A stretch of DNA of 64,000 bases, taken from Rahnella victoriana (lineage in GTDB: Bacteria; Pseudomonadota; Gammaproteobacteria; Enterobacterales; Enterobacteriaceae). The notes under the pieces were generated by a model. It was not told where the DNA came from and ran no database searches. It saw nothing but the letters and a program-made list of their open reading frames with translations. Positions 38,350-50,082 of this stretch are shown in pieces. The translations under genes were made by a program, and so were the position numbers. The first letter of the stretch is position 1, and the number at the start of each line of letters is the position of its first letter. The DNA lies in NCBI RefSeq assembly GCF_004330295.1, contig NZ_SJOJ01000004.1, positions 1 to 64,000 of the forward strand, given 5' to 3'.

Positions 38350-39323
38350 GCTGGTTTACACCTGTCGTGATTGATTCGTTGATCGCCATTCTGAAAGCCG
38401 TGGTGATCCTGCTGGTCGTCGTGACCTGCGGGGCCTTCATGAGCTTCGGCGAGCGCCGCTTGCTGGGCCTGTTCCAGAACCGTTACGGACCAAACCGTGT
38501 CGGCTGGGGCGGTTCCCTGCAGCTGGTTGCTGACATGATCAAGATGTTCTTCAAGGAAGACTGGGTCCCTAAATTCACTGACAAAGCCATCTTTACGCTG
38601 GCTCCGATGATTGCGTTTACGTCCCTGCTGATCTCCTTTGCGATCGTTCCGGTCAGCCCGACCTGGTTCGCCGCAGACCTGAACATCGGTATTTTGTTCT
38701 TCCTGATGATGGCCGGTCTGACCGTCTATGCGGTGTTGTTTGCTGGCTGGTCCAGTAACAACAAATACTCGCTGCTGGGGGCGATGCGTGCATCGGCCCA
38801 GACGCTGAGCTACGAAGTGTTCCTCGGTTTATCGCTGATGGGCGTCGTGGCGCAGGCGGGTTCTTTCAACCTGCAAGACATCGTCAATTCTCAGGCGCAT
38901 GTGTGGAACATCATTCCGCAGTTCTTTGGCTTCGTGACCTTTGCGATTGCCGGCGTTGCTGTTTGCCACCGTCACCCGTTTGACCAGCCGGAAGCCGAGC
39001 AGGAACTGGCCGATGGTTACCACATTGAATATTCCGGTATGAAATTCGGTCTGTTCTTCGTGGGGGAATACATCGGTATCGTGACGGTCTCTGCGCTGAT
39101 CGTCACCTTGTTCTTCGGTGGCTGGCAGGGTCCGTTCCTGCCGCCGTTTATCTGGTTTGCGCTGAAAACCGCTTTCTTCATGGTGATGTTCATTTTGATC
39201 CGTGCTGCTTTGCCGCGTCCCCGCTACGACCAGGTGATGTCATTTGGCTGGAAAGTTTGCCTGCCACTGACCTTGCTTAATCTGCTGGCGACCGCTGCGG
39301 TCATCTTGTACAACGCGCAATAA
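38346..39323 (+). CDS. nuoH: NADH-quinone oxidoreductase subunit H
   Basis: NuoH (325 aa) is an eight-helix membrane subunit that lines the quinone chamber and links the arms. It has [20 protein letters not shown] and the charged loop [20 protein letters not shown]. Length equals the 325 residues of E. coli NuoH. It is coupled to nuoG by ATGA overlap. Confidence 0.97.
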   Translation: MSWFTPVVIDSLIAILKAVVILLVVVTCGAFMSFGERRLLGLFQNRYGPNRVGWGGSLQLVADMIKMFFKEDWVPKFTDKAIFTLAPMIAFTSLLISFAIVPVSPTWFAADLNIGILFFLMMAGLTVYAVLFAGWSSNNKYSLLGAMRASAQTLSYEVFLGLSLMGVVAQAGSFNLQDIVNSQAHVWNIIPQFFGFVTFAIAGVAVCHRHPFDQPEAEQELADGYHIEYSGMKFGLFFVGEYIGIVTVSALIVTLFFGGWQGPFLPPFIWFALKTAFFMVMFILIRAALPRPRYDQVMSFGWKVCLPLTLLNLLATAAVILYNAQ

Positions 39324-39337
39324 GGGGTGATGAAACC

Positions 39338-39880
39338 ATGACATTGAAAGACATAGTGGTCGGGTTCGGTACCCAGGTTCGCAGCTTGTGGATGATAGGC
39401 ATGCATGCCTTCGCCAAGCGCGAAACCCAGATGTACCCGGAAGTACCGGTCAATCCACCTCCGCGTTACCGTGGCCGTATCGTGCTGACGCGCGATCCGG
39501 ACGGTGAAGAGCGCTGCGTTGCCTGTAACCTGTGTGCGGTAGCCTGTCCGGTCGGCTGTATTTCTCTGCAAAAAGCAGAAATGAAAGACGGTCGCTGGTA
39601 TCCGGAATTCTTCCGTATCAACTTCTCACGCTGCATTTTCTGCGGCCTGTGTGAAGAAGCGTGCCCGACAACAGCCATTCAGCTGACGCCGGACTTCGAA
39701 CTGGGCGAGTTCAAACGCCAGGATCTGGTGTATGAGAAAGAAGATCTGTTGATTTCTGGGCCGGGTAAATATCCGGAATACAATTTCTACCGGATGGCCG
39801 GTATGGCGATTGACGGCAAGTCGAAAGGCGAAGCTGAAAATGAAGCCAAACCGATCAACGTCAAAGGTCTGATGCCTTAA
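39338..39880 (+). CDS. nuoI: NADH-quinone oxidoreductase subunit I
   Basis: NuoI (180 aa) is an eight-iron ferredoxin-like subunit. Clusters N6a and N6b are bound by [15 protein letters not shown] and [15 protein letters not shown]. It connects the NuoG/NuoCD region to N2 in NuoB. Length equals that of E. coli NuoI. Confidence 0.98.
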   Translation: MTLKDIVVGFGTQVRSLWMIGMHAFAKRETQMYPEVPVNPPPRYRGRIVLTRDPDGEERCVACNLCAVACPVGCISLQKAEMKDGRWYPEFFRINFSRCIFCGLCEEACPTTAIQLTPDFELGEFKRQDLVYEKEDLLISGPGKYPEYNFYRMAGMAIDGKSKGEAENEAKPINVKGLMP

Positions 39881-39892
39881 GGAGCCGCAAGC

Positions 39893-40450
39893 ATGGAATT
39901 TGCATTTTATATTGCAGCCCTGGTGGCCGTGTTGGCGACATTGCGTGTGATCACGCATACCAACCCGGTGCACGCATTGCTGTACCTGATCGTCTCTTTA
40001 CTGGCGATTGCTGCGGTCTTCTTCTCGCTCGGTGCCTATTTCGCCGGTGCGCTGGAGATCATCGTCTACGCCGGTGCCATCATGGTGCTGTTCGTCTTCG
40101 TGGTGATGATGCTTAACCTCGGCAACGTCGAGGAGCAGGAGCGCGCATGGCTCAAGCCTGCCACCTGGATCGGACCGTCGGTTCTGTCTGTCATCCTGCT
40201 GGTGGTGATGATCATGTCAATCCTCGGATTGCACGATCACGGCATCAAAGGCGACATGATTGACGCGAAAGCGGTGGGGATCGCGCTGTTCGGGCCGTAT
40301 GTTCTGGCGGTTGAACTGGCGTCAATGTTGCTGCTGGCCGGTCTGGTCGTGGCGTTCCATATCGGTCGTGAACACAAACCGGGTGAAGTCTTTGGTGACG
40401 CACCGGCCACGACGGAAATGGCAAAAAGAAAAACGGAGGAGAGAGCATGA
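39893..40450 (+). CDS. nuoJ: NADH-quinone oxidoreductase subunit J
   Basis: NuoJ (185 aa) has five predicted membrane helices. The conserved segment [21 protein letters not shown] corresponds to TM3, whose pi-bulge moves during quinone reduction. It overlaps nuoK by 4 bp. Confidence 0.96.
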   Translation: MEFAFYIAALVAVLATLRVITHTNPVHALLYLIVSLLAIAAVFFSLGAYFAGALEIIVYAGAIMVLFVFVVMMLNLGNVEEQERAWLKPATWIGPSVLSVILLVVMIMSILGLHDHGIKGDMIDAKAVGIALFGPYVLAVELASMLLLAGLVVAFHIGREHKPGEVFGDAPATTEMAKRKTEERA

Positions 40451-40749
40451 TCCCTCTACAACATGGTCTTATTCTGGCCGCCATTCTCTTTGTGCTGGGG
40501 CTGACCGGGCTGCTGGTTCGTCGTAACCTGCTGTTTATGCTGATCAGTCTCGAGGTGATGATCAACGCGGCAGCACTGGCGTTCATCGTGGCGGGAAGCT
40601 ACTGGGGTCAGGCAGACGGGCAGGTGATGTACATTCTGGCTATCAGCCTGGCTGCGGCGGAGGCCAGTATTGGTCTGGCGTTGCTGCTGCAACTGTATCG
40701 CCGTCGCCACACTCTGAATATTGATACTGTCAGTGAGATGCGCGGATGA
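40447..40749 (+). CDS. nuoK: NADH-quinone oxidoreductase subunit K
   Basis: NuoK (100 aa, same length as in E. coli) is a three-helix MrpC-like subunit with conserved membrane glutamates in [11 protein letters not shown] and [10 protein letters not shown], part of the proton path. Coupled by ATGA overlaps to nuoJ and nuoL. Confidence 0.97.
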   Translation: MIPLQHGLILAAILFVLGLTGLLVRRNLLFMLISLEVMINAAALAFIVAGSYWGQADGQVMYILAISLAAAEASIGLALLLQLYRRRHTLNIDTVSEMRG

Positions 40750-42593
40750 ACCTACTCTATTTAACAATTCTGTTCCCGCTGATCGGCTTTGTATTACTGG
40801 CCTTTTCACGCGGTCGCTGGTCTGAAAATACGTCCGCAACTATTGGTGTGGGTTCGATTGGTCTGGCAGCACTGACCACGATTTACGTCGGTATCAACTT
40901 CCTCAGCCAGAAAGCGGCGGGCGTTGAAATCTTTAATCAGACATTATGGAACTGGATGCAGGTCGGCGATTTCAATATCTCCGCGACGCTGACCCTCGAC
41001 GGTTTGTCGATGACCATGCTGTCTGTGGTGACCGGCGTCGGTTTCTTTATCCACATGTTTGCTTCCTGGTACATGCGCGGTGAAGAAGGCTACTCACGCT
41101 TCTTTGCTTACACCAACCTGTTTATCGCCAGCATGGTGATTCTGGTACTGGCAGACAACCTGTTGCTGATGTACCTCGGTTGGGAAGGCGTGGGCCTGTG
41201 CAGCTATCTGCTGATCGGTTTCTATTACACCAATCCGGCGAACGGCGCGGCAGCGATGAAAGCCTTCATCGTGACCCGTGTCGGTGACGTGTTCCTGGCT
41301 TTCGCGCTGTTCATCCTGTACCGCGAACTGGGTACGCTGAACTTCCGCGAACTGATGGTGCTGGCACCGCAGAAACTGGCTGTGGGCGACACGGCGATCA
41401 CCTGGGCGACGCTGATGTTACTCGGTGGGGCAGTGGGTAAATCGGCCCAGCTTCCGTTGCAGACCTGGCTGGCAGACGCCATGGCCGGTCCGACACCGGT
41501 TTCTGCGCTGATCCACGCCGCGACCATGGTCACCGCCGGTGTTTACCTGATTGCACGTACGCACGGCCTGTTCCTGATGGCGCCGGAAATTCTGCATCTG
41601 GTAGGCATTATCGGTGCGGTGACGCTGGTGCTGGCGGGCTTTGCTGCGCTGGTGCAAACCGACATCAAACGTGTTCTCGCGTACTCGACCATGAGCCAGA
41701 TTGGTTACATGTTCCTGGCGCTGGGCGTTCAGGCGTGGGATGCCGCTATCTTCCACCTGATGACGCACGCGTTCTTCAAAGCACTGTTGTTCCTTTCTTC
41801 CGGTTCGGTCATTTTGGCCTGCCACCACGAGCAGAACATCTTCAAAATGGGTGGGTTACGTAAATCCATTCCGCTGGTGTACATCTGTTTCCTGGTCGGT
41901 GGCGCGGCGCTGTCTGCCTTGCCAATCATCACTGCGGGCTTCTTCAGTAAAGATGAAATCCTCGCGGGTGCGCTGGCTAACGGCCACCTGAATCTGATGG
42001 TTGCCGGTCTGGTCGGTGCGTTTATGACCTCGCTGTACACCTTCCGCATGATCTTCATCGTCTTCCACGGCGAAGAGAAAATCAAAGCACATGCAGGTAA
42101 AGGCATCACTCACCACCTGCCGCTGCTGGTGTTACTGGTTCTGTCCACCTTCATTGGCGCAATGATTGTTCCGCCACTGAAAGGCGTTCTGCCGGAAACC
42201 ACTGAGCTGGCGCACGGCAGCGTGCTGACGCTGGAAATCACATCAGGCGTGATTGCAATTGCCGGCATTCTGCTGGCGGCGGCCCTGTATCTGGGCAAAC
42301 GCTCGCTGGTTAACAGCATTGCGAAAAGCGCACCGGGCCGTTTCTTCACGACCTGGTGGTTCCACGCCTGGGGCTTCGACTGGCTGTACGACATGATTTT
42401 CGTGAAACCGTATCTGCTGGTCGCGAAACTCCTGCAACGTGACCCGCTGAACGCAATGATGAATCTGCCTGCGCTGTTTGCCCGTCTGGGTAACCGCGGT
42501 CTGACCGTCAGCGAAAACGGGCAAGTACGTTGGTACGTCGCGTCAATGGGGCTGGGTGCAGTGGTGGTTCTGGCGCTGCTGCTGGTGATTTAA
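40746..42593 (+). CDS. nuoL: NADH-quinone oxidoreductase subunit L
   Basis: NuoL (615 aa) is the distal antiporter-like proton pump with the long lateral helix at its C-terminal end. It has the Proton_antipo_M motifs [20 protein letters not shown] and [20 protein letters not shown]. It contains about 16 hydrophobic spans. Length is near the 613 of E. coli. Confidence 0.97.
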   Translation: MNLLYLTILFPLIGFVLLAFSRGRWSENTSATIGVGSIGLAALTTIYVGINFLSQKAAGVEIFNQTLWNWMQVGDFNISATLTLDGLSMTMLSVVTGVGFFIHMFASWYMRGEEGYSRFFAYTNLFIASMVILVLADNLLLMYLGWEGVGLCSYLLIGFYYTNPANGAAAMKAFIVTRVGDVFLAFALFILYRELGTLNFRELMVLAPQKLAVGDTAITWATLMLLGGAVGKSAQLPLQTWLADAMAGPTPVSALIHAATMVTAGVYLIARTHGLFLMAPEILHLVGIIGAVTLVLAGFAALVQTDIKRVLAYSTMSQIGYMFLALGVQAWDAAIFHLMTHAFFKALLFLSSGSVILACHHEQNIFKMGGLRKSIPLVYICFLVGGAALSALPIITAGFFSKDEILAGALANGHLNLMVAGLVGAFMTSLYTFRMIFIVFHGEEKIKAHAGKGITHHLPLLVLLVLSTFIGAMIVPPLKGVLPETTELAHGSVLTLEITSGVIAIAGILLAAALYLGKRSLVNSIAKSAPGRFFTTWWFHAWGFDWLYDMIFVKPYLLVAKLLQRDPLNAMMNLPALFARLGNRGLTVSENGQVRWYVASMGLGAVVVLALLLVI

Positions 42594-42690
42594 GCCTGCA
42601 TTACGGGTGTAATTATCAATGCCGGTCTGTTCCCGTGACAGACCGGCAAGTGAAATAGCCTTCGGGCATAAAAGAAGGGAACGACACGCC

Positions 42691-44220
42691 ATGCTATTAC
42701 CTTGGCTAATATTTATCCCCTTTATCGGCGGGCTGCTGTGCTGGCAGACTGAACGCTTTGGGAGCAAAGTACCGCGCTGGATCGCGTTAATTGCGATGGG
42801 GCTGACGCTGGCTCTTTCCGTGCAATTGTGGTTGCAGGGAGGATATTCATTAACGACGCCTGCGGGTATTCCACAGTGGCAATCCGAGTTTTCGGTACCG
42901 TGGATCCCTCGTTTTGGCATCAGCTTCCATCTGGCGCTGGACGGTTTGTCCCTGCTGATGGTGGTGCTGACCGGTCTGCTGGGTGTTCTGGCGATCCTCT
43001 GTTCGTGGCGTGAAATCCAGAAGTATCAGGGTTTCTTCCACCTGAACTTACTGTGGATCCTCGGCGGCGTTATCGGCGTGTTCCTCGCCATCGACATGTT
43101 CCTGTTCTTCTTCTTCTGGGAAATGATGCTGGTGCCGATGTACTTCCTGATTGCCTTGTGGGGTCACAAAGCGTCAGACGGTAAAACGCGTATCAGCGCA
43201 GCGACCAAATTCTTCATCTATACGCAGTCCAGTGGTCTGGTGATGTTGATTGCCATCCTCGGTCTGGTGTTTGTGCATTACAACGCCACCGGTGTGTGGA
43301 CATTCAACTACGCTGACCTGCTGAAAACGCCAATGTCGCACGGTGTTGAATATCTGCTGATGCTGGGCTTCTTCATCGCCTTTGCGGTGAAAATGCCGGT
43401 TGTGCCACTGCACGGCTGGTTGCCGGATGCACACAGTCAGGCACCGACCGCAGGTTCCGTCGACTTAGCCGGTATCTTGCTGAAAACCGCGGCTTACGGG
43501 ATGTTGCGTTTCTGTCTGCCGCTGTTCCCGGAAGCGTCACACCAGTTCGCTCCGATTGCGATGTGGCTGGGGGTGATTGGTATCTTCTACGGCGCGTGGA
43601 TGGCCTTCTGCCAGACCGACATCAAACGACTGATTGCTTACACCTCGGTGTCGCACATGGGCTTCGTCCTGATTGCCATCTACACCGGCAGCCAGCTGGC
43701 GTACCAGGGTGCGGTGATCCAGATGATTGCGCACGGTCTGTCTGCGGCCGGTATGTTCATCATTTGTGGTCAGTTGTACGAACGTCTGCATACCCGCGAT
43801 ATGCGCCAGATGGGCGGATTGTGGGGACGGATTAAATACCTGCCAGCGTTGTCCCTGTTCTTTGCGGTGGCGACCTTAGGGATGCCAGGTACCGGTAACT
43901 TCGTGGGTGAATTCATGATCTTGTTTGGCAGCTTCCCGGTTGTGCCGGTGATCACTGTCATCTCGACCTTCGGCCTGGTGTTCGCTTCGGTGTACTCCCT
44001 GGTGATGATGCAGCGCGCGTATTACGGCAAAGCAAAATCAGACCAGCCGCTGCAAGGCATGACCTCACGTGAACTGTCGATCATCCTGTTGCTGGTGGTA
44101 TTACTGGTGGCGCTGGGCGTGTTCCCGCAGCCAATTCTGGATACTTCGGGTGCAGCGATGAGCAACATTCAGCACTGGTTCGGGTCTTCAGTTTCCACTA
44201 TTTCAACGACAAGGCCGTAA
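42691..44220 (+). CDS. nuoM: NADH-quinone oxidoreductase subunit M
   Basis: NuoM (509 aa, E. coli length) is the second antiporter-like proton pump, with FFFFWEMMLVPMYFLIALWG carrying the key glutamate and GWLPDAHSQAPTAGSVDLAG. ATG 42691 follows AGAAGGGAACGACACGCC; an in-frame opening from 42619 would add 24 residues absent from homologues. Confidence 0.97.
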   Translation: MLLPWLIFIPFIGGLLCWQTERFGSKVPRWIALIAMGLTLALSVQLWLQGGYSLTTPAGIPQWQSEFSVPWIPRFGISFHLALDGLSLLMVVLTGLLGVLAILCSWREIQKYQGFFHLNLLWILGGVIGVFLAIDMFLFFFFWEMMLVPMYFLIALWGHKASDGKTRISAATKFFIYTQSSGLVMLIAILGLVFVHYNATGVWTFNYADLLKTPMSHGVEYLLMLGFFIAFAVKMPVVPLHGWLPDAHSQAPTAGSVDLAGILLKTAAYGMLRFCLPLFPEASHQFAPIAMWLGVIGIFYGAWMAFCQTDIKRLIAYTSVSHMGFVLIAIYTGSQLAYQGAVIQMIAHGLSAAGMFIICGQLYERLHTRDMRQMGGLWGRIKYLPALSLFFAVATLGMPGTGNFVGEFMILFGSFPVVPVITVISTFGLVFASVYSLVMMQRAYYGKAKSDQPLQGMTSRELSIILLLVVLLVALGVFPQPILDTSGAAMSNIQHWFGSSVSTISTTRP

Positions 44221-44226
44221 CTCGCC

Positions 44227-45687
44227 ATGACATTTACACTTCAAAATCTGATCGCACTATTACCGCTGATGATCGTCGGATTGACGGTGGTGGTGGTGAT
44301 GCTGTCCATTGCGTGGCGACGCGACCATTTTCTCAATGCCACACTGACAGTCATCGGGCTGAACGTTGCCTTACTTTCCCTTTACTACGTCGGGCAGGTC
44401 GGCCCGCAGGATGTCACGCCGCTGCTGCGTGTTGACGGCTACTCGATGTTCTACATCGGGCTGGTGTTGCTGGCGAGTCTGGCTACCAGCACCTTTGCCT
44501 ATCCGTGGCTGGCCGGTTATCCGGACAACCGCGAAGAGTTCTACCTGTTGGTACTCATCGCGGCCATGGGCGGCATTCTGCTGGCATGCTCTAACCATCT
44601 GGCTTCCATGTTCCTGGGGATCGAACTGATTTCGCTGCCTTTGTTCGGCCTGATTGGTTACGCCTACCGTCAGAAACGCTCGCTGGAAGCCAGTATCAAA
44701 TACATGCTGCTGTCTGCCGCTGCGTCCTCCTTCCTGCTGTTCGGTATGGCGTTGCTGTACGCACAGTCTGGTGATCTGTCCTTCGCGTCACTGGGCAAAA
44801 ATCTGGGCGATGGCGTGATCCTGCACCAGCCGCTGCTGATGGCCGGTCTGGGCATGATGATTGTCGGTCTGGGCTTTAAACTGTCACTGGTTCCGTTCCA
44901 TCTGTGGACGCCAGATGTGTATCAGGGCGCGCCGGCACCGGTATCGACTTTCCTGGCGACCGCCAGCAAAATCGCTATCTTTGCTGTGGTCATGCGTTTG
45001 TTCCTGTATGCGCCGGTGGCTGACAGCGAATCGATCCGCATCGTACTGGGCATTATTGCCTTCTGTTCGATTCTGGTCGGTAACCTGATGGCGATCAGCC
45101 AGAGCAACATCAAACGTCTGCTTGGTTATTCTTCTATCGCCCACCTCGGTTATCTGCTGGTGGCACTGATTGCGGTGCAAACCCATCAGCTGTCGATGGA
45201 AACCGTGGGTGTGTATCTGGCGGGTTATCTGTTCAGCAGCCTCGGCGCGTTCGGTGTGGTCAGCCTGATGTCCAGCCCGTACAAAGGCCCGGACGCAGAA
45301 TCACTGTTCTCCTACCGTGGCCTGTTCTGGCATAAGCCAATCCTGTCTGCGGTAATGACCGTGATGATGCTGTCACTGGCCGGTATCCCGATGACGCTTG
45401 GCTTTATCGGTAAGTTCTACGTGATTGCTACCGGTGTGACCGCGCATCTGTGGTGGCTGACCGGTGCTGTGGTTGTCGGTTCTGCGATTGGTCTCTACTA
45501 CTATCTGCGTGTTACCGTGAGCCTGTATCTGAGCGCACCGGAAACGCTGGTTCGTGATACGCCAAACAACTGGGCGCTCACGGCGGGTGGTGTGGTGGTA
45601 CTGATTTCCGCGATTCTGGTGCTGTTGCTGGGTATCTTCCCGCAACCGCTGATTTCGCTGGTGCAGATGGCACAACCTCTGCTCTGA
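44227..45687 (+). CDS. nuoN: NADH-quinone oxidoreductase subunit N
   Basis: NuoN (486 aa) is the third antiporter-like proton pump of the membrane arm, with [20 protein letters not shown] and [20 protein letters not shown]. It is the last nuo gene, 6 bp after nuoM, followed by a strong terminator. All thirteen nuo genes are intact. Confidence 0.97.
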   Translation: MTFTLQNLIALLPLMIVGLTVVVVMLSIAWRRDHFLNATLTVIGLNVALLSLYYVGQVGPQDVTPLLRVDGYSMFYIGLVLLASLATSTFAYPWLAGYPDNREEFYLLVLIAAMGGILLACSNHLASMFLGIELISLPLFGLIGYAYRQKRSLEASIKYMLLSAAASSFLLFGMALLYAQSGDLSFASLGKNLGDGVILHQPLLMAGLGMMIVGLGFKLSLVPFHLWTPDVYQGAPAPVSTFLATASKIAIFAVVMRLFLYAPVADSESIRIVLGIIAFCSILVGNLMAISQSNIKRLLGYSSIAHLGYLLVALIAVQTHQLSMETVGVYLAGYLFSSLGAFGVVSLMSSPYKGPDAESLFSYRGLFWHKPILSAVMTVMMLSLAGIPMTLGFIGKFYVIATGVTAHLWWLTGAVVVGSAIGLYYYLRVTVSLYLSAPETLVRDTPNNWALTAGGVVVLISAILVLLLGIFPQPLISLVQMAQPLL

Positions 45688-45710
45688 TAAAGACAGTCAG
45701 ATCTGACGAA

Positions 45711-45734
45711 GCCGCTCGTATGAGCGGCTTTTTT
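45711..45734 (+). terminator. Terminator of the nuo operon
   Basis: A perfect 7-bp stem GCCGCTC/GAGCGGC with a 4-base loop is followed by six T, 24 bp after nuoN. Confidence 0.9.
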
Positions 45735-45753
45735 CATCACATTGCTTAATAAA

Positions 45754-45769
45754 TGTGATTCACATCACG
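45754..45769 (+). promoter_or_regulatory. Candidate CRP site upstream of the DUF1097 gene
   Basis: TGTGATTCACATCACG matches TGTGA-N6-TCACA with one mismatch at the last position. It lies 112 bp before the gene start at 45881. Confidence 0.5.
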
Positions 45770-45880
45770 TTTATATGTACGTTCAGCAAAATATTACATT
45801 GGTTTTGTGATCTCTCCCATTCCATTATTCCTGCCAATGCGTACACTGCGCGCTTGTTCCGATTCGTACAGGTTTACACC

Positions 45881-46396
45881 ATGAATGTTTTAGTGATGAT
45901 CGCCATCACCACCGGCATCCTCTCCGGTATCTGGGGTTGGGTGGCTATCAGCTTTGGCCTGATTAGCTGGGCCGGTTTCCTCGGATGCACGGCCTATTTC
46001 GCCTGTCCGCAGGGCGGATTACGCGGATTGCTGATCAGCACGCTGACCTGCCTCAGCGGCGTATTCTGGGCGGTTGTGATCATCGCGGGCAGTGCCATGC
46101 GCCCCGAGTGGAGCATTCTGGGCTATCTGCTGACGGGTGTGGTGGCCTTCCTGATGTGTATTCAGGCGCGCCAGCAATGGCTGGCTTTTGTGCCGGGCAC
46201 CTTTATCGGCGCGTGTGCCACCTTTGCCGCGCAGGGCGACTGGCGTCAGGTGGTGGTGTCCTTGCTGGTCGGACTGGTCTTCGGTTACGCGATGAAAAAC
46301 AGCGGATTATGGCTGGCGAAACAGCGTGAAAAGCAGCAACGCGACGCTAAAAAAGCCGCCGTGTTTAGCGACATCAAAGGGTCAGAAGGTTCTTAA
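45881..46396 (+). CDS. DUF1097 inner-membrane protein, YcdZ-like
   Basis: This 171-residue protein has about five hydrophobic spans (ITTGILSGIWGWVAISFGLI, CTAYFACP and onward) and a charged C-terminal tail after about 143. It closely resembles E. coli YcdZ, whose function is unknown. ATG 45881 (MNVLVMIAITTG) is chosen over in-frame codons from 45755 because homologues begin there. Confidence 0.85.
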   Translation: MNVLVMIAITTGILSGIWGWVAISFGLISWAGFLGCTAYFACPQGGLRGLLISTLTCLSGVFWAVVIIAGSAMRPEWSILGYLLTGVVAFLMCIQARQQWLAFVPGTFIGACATFAAQGDWRQVVVSLLVGLVFGYAMKNSGLWLAKQREKQQRDAKKAAVFSDIKGSEGS

Positions 46397-46507
46397 AACC
46401 CCGAGTTTTCGGCAGTTTAGCGAGATCAGTCAGGCAATTGATCCCGATATGCGCTAGGGTTAAAGGCAGTCTTAGCTTTTCCCAGAACACATCATAAGGA
46501 GATAACC

Positions 46508-46816
46508 ATGGCTGACCAATTTGAGACACAGCAGAATTCGTTGGATGACGATTTACGCATGTTGACTGAAACGCTGGAAGAAGTGCTGAAATCCTCCGGC
46601 GATAAAGCGGATGAGAAATACATCCAGATTAAAGCGCGTGCTGAAAATGCACTGAAAGACATCAAATCACGTATTGATCCGGCCGCGCGTTCTTACTGCA
46701 AAAAAGCCCGTCAGGTAGCGGAAAGAACGGACGACTATGTGCATGAAAACCCATGGCATGGCGTCGGTGTCGGTGCTGCCGTCGGTCTGGTTGTCGGTCT
46801 GCTTCTGCGCCGCTAA
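46508..46816 (+). CDS. elaB: ElaB, ribosome-associated tail-anchored membrane protein (DUF883)
   Basis: This 102-residue protein has a helical, charged N-terminal region and one C-terminal membrane anchor (GVGVGAAVGLVVGLLLRR). The TETLEEVLKSSGDKADEKY and DDYVHENPWHGVGVGAAVG stretches match E. coli ElaB of the ElaB/YqjD/YgaM family, which binds ribosomes at the membrane in stationary phase. Ribosome site AAGGAG precedes ATG 46508. Confidence 0.94.
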   Translation: MADQFETQQNSLDDDLRMLTETLEEVLKSSGDKADEKYIQIKARAENALKDIKSRIDPAARSYCKKARQVAERTDDYVHENPWHGVGVGAAVGLVVGLLLRR

Positions 46817-46824
46817 CCTGCCTG

Positions 46825-46852
46825 AACAGGGGCGGCACCTGCTGCTCCTGTT
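46825..46852 (+). terminator. Hairpin after elaB
   Basis: A 13-bp stem with two G-T pairs (AACAGGGGCGGCA with TGCTGCTCCTGTT) and a 2-base turn starts 9 bp after elaB. Its T tract is poor, so termination is likely but not certain. Confidence 0.55.
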
Positions 46853-47047
46853 ATTCCTGAGTTTGCTTACTCCTTTCTCCCCTCCTATACTCCTTCTTAG
46901 CTAACGGCACTCACTTCAGCTTGATCTGTCGCATATTTTCATTTTTCGTATCGCCGCATAATTCATCCGTAATTGATCCAACCCGTTTTTTGATCCAGAA
47001 GGGTATTTCTACCCGTCACTAAACATCCGGTATGGCCCGAGGTAGCG

Positions 47048-48385
47048 GTGAAACAAATATCAGCAATCATTGAGCAGCTTGATACCACGCTGGCAGGCGA
47101 ATGGCCTGATACTGCGGGGATCCGGCAGTTCAGTTATTCCCTGCAAAAACAGCCTGACCCCGGCCTGCTGGAATGGCTGGCTGCGCAACCCTGCTACCCG
47201 AAATTCTACTGGCAACAACGTGACGGAAAAGAAGAGGCGGCTGTCTGCGGTGATGCCTACGCCTTTGGTGATACCGCTCAGGCACAGGCGTTTATCCGTC
47301 AGTATCCTGAGGTTCCCGATTTACATATCTGGGGGCTGAATGCCTTTAATGGCGCGGAAGGTTCCAATTTCGCCGCTAACGCACTTTTCCTTCCCCGCAT
47401 CGAACTTTGCCGCCAGGCCAATACTTACTGGCTGCGCTGTACGCTTTTCAGTCCGCATTCTTTACGTGATGAAGCCCGCCGCACGCGCTTATTCCTGCAT
47501 TCTCTGGTCGCCAGTCGCGCGTTGCCGCCGATCGCCTCCCGCGTATTGCAGCATCAGCATTTACCGGCGGAGCCGCAGTGGAATCAGCTGATTGACCGGG
47601 CGCTCACCGGCATCGAACAGCATCAGTTCGACAAAGTGGTGCTGGCGCGGAAAACCACCTTAACGCTCAGCCAGCCGCTGAATGCCTGCGCCTTTCTCGC
47701 CGCCAGCCGCGATGTCAATCATCACTGTTATCACTTCATGCTGGCGTTTACGCCACAACGCGCTTTTCTGGGTTCCAGCCCGGAGCGTCTGTTTCTGCGC
47801 GATCACGGCGAACTCTATACCGAAGCGCTGGCGGGCACCGTCGCCAATCATCCCGATGATCACGAAGCGCAGAAACTGGGGGCGTGGCTGCTCGGCGACG
47901 GTAAAAACCAGCGCGAAAATTTACTGGTGGTCGACGATATCTGTCAGCGTTTGCAGGGCGGGGCGCACTCGCTGGATGTGACGCCTGCCGAGATTTTACG
48001 TCTGCGCAAGGTGCAGCATTTACGCCGCAATATTCACGGCGAACTGGCTGAACCTGATGACGCCGGTTGCCTGCAACGTCTGCAACCGACGGCGGCGGTT
48101 GCCGGATTGCCGCGACAGGCGGCGCGTGAATTTATCGCCGAATTCGAACCTTTTGATCGCGAATGGTATGCCGGTTCCGCCGGGTATCTCAGTGCCGAAC
48201 AAAGTGAATTCACCGTTGCGCTGCGTTCTGCGGCGGTGAAAGGACATCATCTTGAACTCTACGCTGGCGCGGGGATTGTCGCCGGTTCTGACGCTGCACA
48301 GGAATGGCAGGAAATCGAAAACAAAGCCGCCGGTTTGCGTACTTTGTTGGAAGAGCACTACACGCCTGCCGTTCAGGCCGGATAA
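47048..48385 (+). CDS. menF: Isochorismate synthase, menaquinone-specific
   Basis: MenF (445 aa) converts chorismate to isochorismate, opening menaquinone synthesis. The C-terminal chorismate-binding domain (about 180-440) has [35 protein letters not shown] and FVAGAGIV-type sequence near the end. It starts with GTG 47048, which gives a length near E. coli MenF (431). First gene of the menFDHBCE cluster; menD begins 24 bp on. Confidence 0.95.
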   Translation: MKQISAIIEQLDTTLAGEWPDTAGIRQFSYSLQKQPDPGLLEWLAAQPCYPKFYWQQRDGKEEAAVCGDAYAFGDTAQAQAFIRQYPEVPDLHIWGLNAFNGAEGSNFAANALFLPRIELCRQANTYWLRCTLFSPHSLRDEARRTRLFLHSLVASRALPPIASRVLQHQHLPAEPQWNQLIDRALTGIEQHQFDKVVLARKTTLTLSQPLNACAFLAASRDVNHHCYHFMLAFTPQRAFLGSSPERLFLRDHGELYTEALAGTVANHPDDHEAQKLGAWLLGDGKNQRENLLVVDDICQRLQGGAHSLDVTPAEILRLRKVQHLRRNIHGELAEPDDAGCLQRLQPTAAVAGLPRQAAREFIAEFEPFDREWYAGSAGYLSAEQSEFTVALRSAAVKGHHLELYAGAGIVAGSDAAQEWQEIENKAAGLRTLLEEHYTPAVQAG

Positions 48386-48408
48386 CCCTTTGCCGGAGTG
48401 AGTTGAAC

Positions 48409-50082
48409 ATGTCTGTTGCCGTCTTTAACCGCCGCTGGGCGACGCTTATCCTCGAAGCGTTAACCCGCCATCAGGTGCAGCACGTTTGCATCGCGCCCGG
48501 TTCCCGCTCCACGCCGCTGACTCTCGCCGCTGCCGCGCATCCGCACCTTATTTGTCACACCCATTTTGATGAACGTGGTCTTGGCCATCTGGCGCTCGGG
48601 CTGGCAAAAGCCAGCGGACAACGCGTGGCGATCATCGTTACGTCCGGCACGGCAGTGGCAAATCTGTATCCGGCACTGATCGAAGCCGGGTTGACCGGCG
48701 AAAAGCTGGTGTTGCTGACGGCTGACCGCCCGCCGGAACTGATCGACTGCGGCGCCAATCAGGCGATCCGCCAGACGGGTATGTTTGCCAGCCACCCGGT
48801 TCAGTCGCTGGATTTACCCCGTCCGACGCCGGAAATCAGCGCGCGCTGGCTGGTCTCGGCGCTGGATAACACGCTGGCGCAACAAACGCACGGGGCGGTG
48901 CATATCAACTGTCCGTTCGCCGAACCGCTGTATGGCGAAGATAATGGCGAGCATCAGGACTGGCTGCAGGCGCTGGGCGACTGGTGGCAGGGGCATCTGC
49001 CGTGGCTGAATTACTCTCAGGTTCTGCCTGTGACCGCGCAGCCGGACTGGTTTTCATGGCGTCAAAAGCGCGGCGTGATCATCGCGGGGCGGATTTCAGC
49101 ACAGGAGAGCGAATTCGTCGCTCATTGGGCAGAACAACTGGGCTGGCCGCTGATCAGTGATGTTCAGGCGTCCACCGGCAATCCGCTGCCTTGTGCCGAT
49201 TTATGGCTGGCGTCGCCGCAGGCGCAGACAGTGCTGGCGCGCACGCAGCTGGTGATCCAGTTCGGCGCAGGGCTGACCGGTAAGCGTCTGCTGCAATGGC
49301 AGGCGGCGTGTGAACCCGAAGAATACTGGCTGATTGATCCGCTGCCAGGCCGTCAGGATCCGGCGCAGCATCGCGGTCGCCGTATCCAGGCGGACGTTGC
49401 CGGCTGGTTGCAGTCGCATCCGGCACAACCGCAGCCTGACTGGGCGGAAGCCCTTGACCATTGCGCACAGCGCGCGCTGTATGCGGTGGAAACCCGTCTC
49501 GAAGGCGTATTTGGTGAAGCCACCGCCGCGTGGCAGCTTCCGGCGTTATTACCCGAGCACGGTCAGTTATTCCTCGGCAACAGCCTGATTGTTCGTCTGG
49601 TGGATGCCTTTGCCCGGTTGCCCGCCGGTTACCCGGTGTTCGCCAATCGTGGCGCGAGCGGTATCGATGGTCTGCTGTCGACCGCCGCCGGTGTGCAGCG
49701 CGCAACCTGCAAACCGACGCTGGTGCTGCTGGGCGATATCTCCGCGCTCTATGATCTCAATGCGCTGGCGCTGATGCGTCAGTGCTCAGCGCCAACTGTC
49801 ATTATTATCGTCAACAATAACGGCGGGCAGATTTTCTCCCTGCTGCCGACGCCGGAAGCGGAACGCCAGCGGTTTTACTGCATGCCGCAGAACGTCAGTT
49901 TCAGTCATGCGGCGGCGATGTTTGGCCTCGACTATGCCTGCCCGACCTCCATGCCCGCGCTGCATCAGGCGGTCAGTCAGTGCTGGCAGCATGGCGGCGT
50001 GAAACTGATTGAGCTGAAAGTCAGCGAGACGGAAGGGGCGGAATGCCTGCGCGCGCTGGTGCAGGAGATGAACGCATCATGA
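48409..50082 (+). CDS. menD: MenD, SEPHCHC synthase
   Basis: MenD (557 aa) is a ThDP enzyme that joins 2-oxoglutarate-derived succinic semialdehyde to isochorismate. It starts [20 protein letters not shown], has [15 protein letters not shown], the [19 protein letters not shown] segment with the ThDP-activating glutamate, and the ThDP motif [12 protein letters not shown]...NNNGG near 440-475. ATG 48409 after CGGAG is chosen; an earlier in-frame start would overlap menF. It overlaps menH by 4 bp. Confidence 0.96.
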   Translation: MSVAVFNRRWATLILEALTRHQVQHVCIAPGSRSTPLTLAAAAHPHLICHTHFDERGLGHLALGLAKASGQRVAIIVTSGTAVANLYPALIEAGLTGEKLVLLTADRPPELIDCGANQAIRQTGMFASHPVQSLDLPRPTPEISARWLVSALDNTLAQQTHGAVHINCPFAEPLYGEDNGEHQDWLQALGDWWQGHLPWLNYSQVLPVTAQPDWFSWRQKRGVIIAGRISAQESEFVAHWAEQLGWPLISDVQASTGNPLPCADLWLASPQAQTVLARTQLVIQFGAGLTGKRLLQWQAACEPEEYWLIDPLPGRQDPAQHRGRRIQADVAGWLQSHPAQPQPDWAEALDHCAQRALYAVETRLEGVFGEATAAWQLPALLPEHGQLFLGNSLIVRLVDAFARLPAGYPVFANRGASGIDGLLSTAAGVQRATCKPTLVLLGDISALYDLNALALMRQCSAPTVIIIVNNNGGQIFSLLPTPEAERQRFYCMPQNVSFSHAAAMFGLDYACPTSMPALHQAVSQCWQHGGVKLIELKVSETEGAECLRALVQEMNAS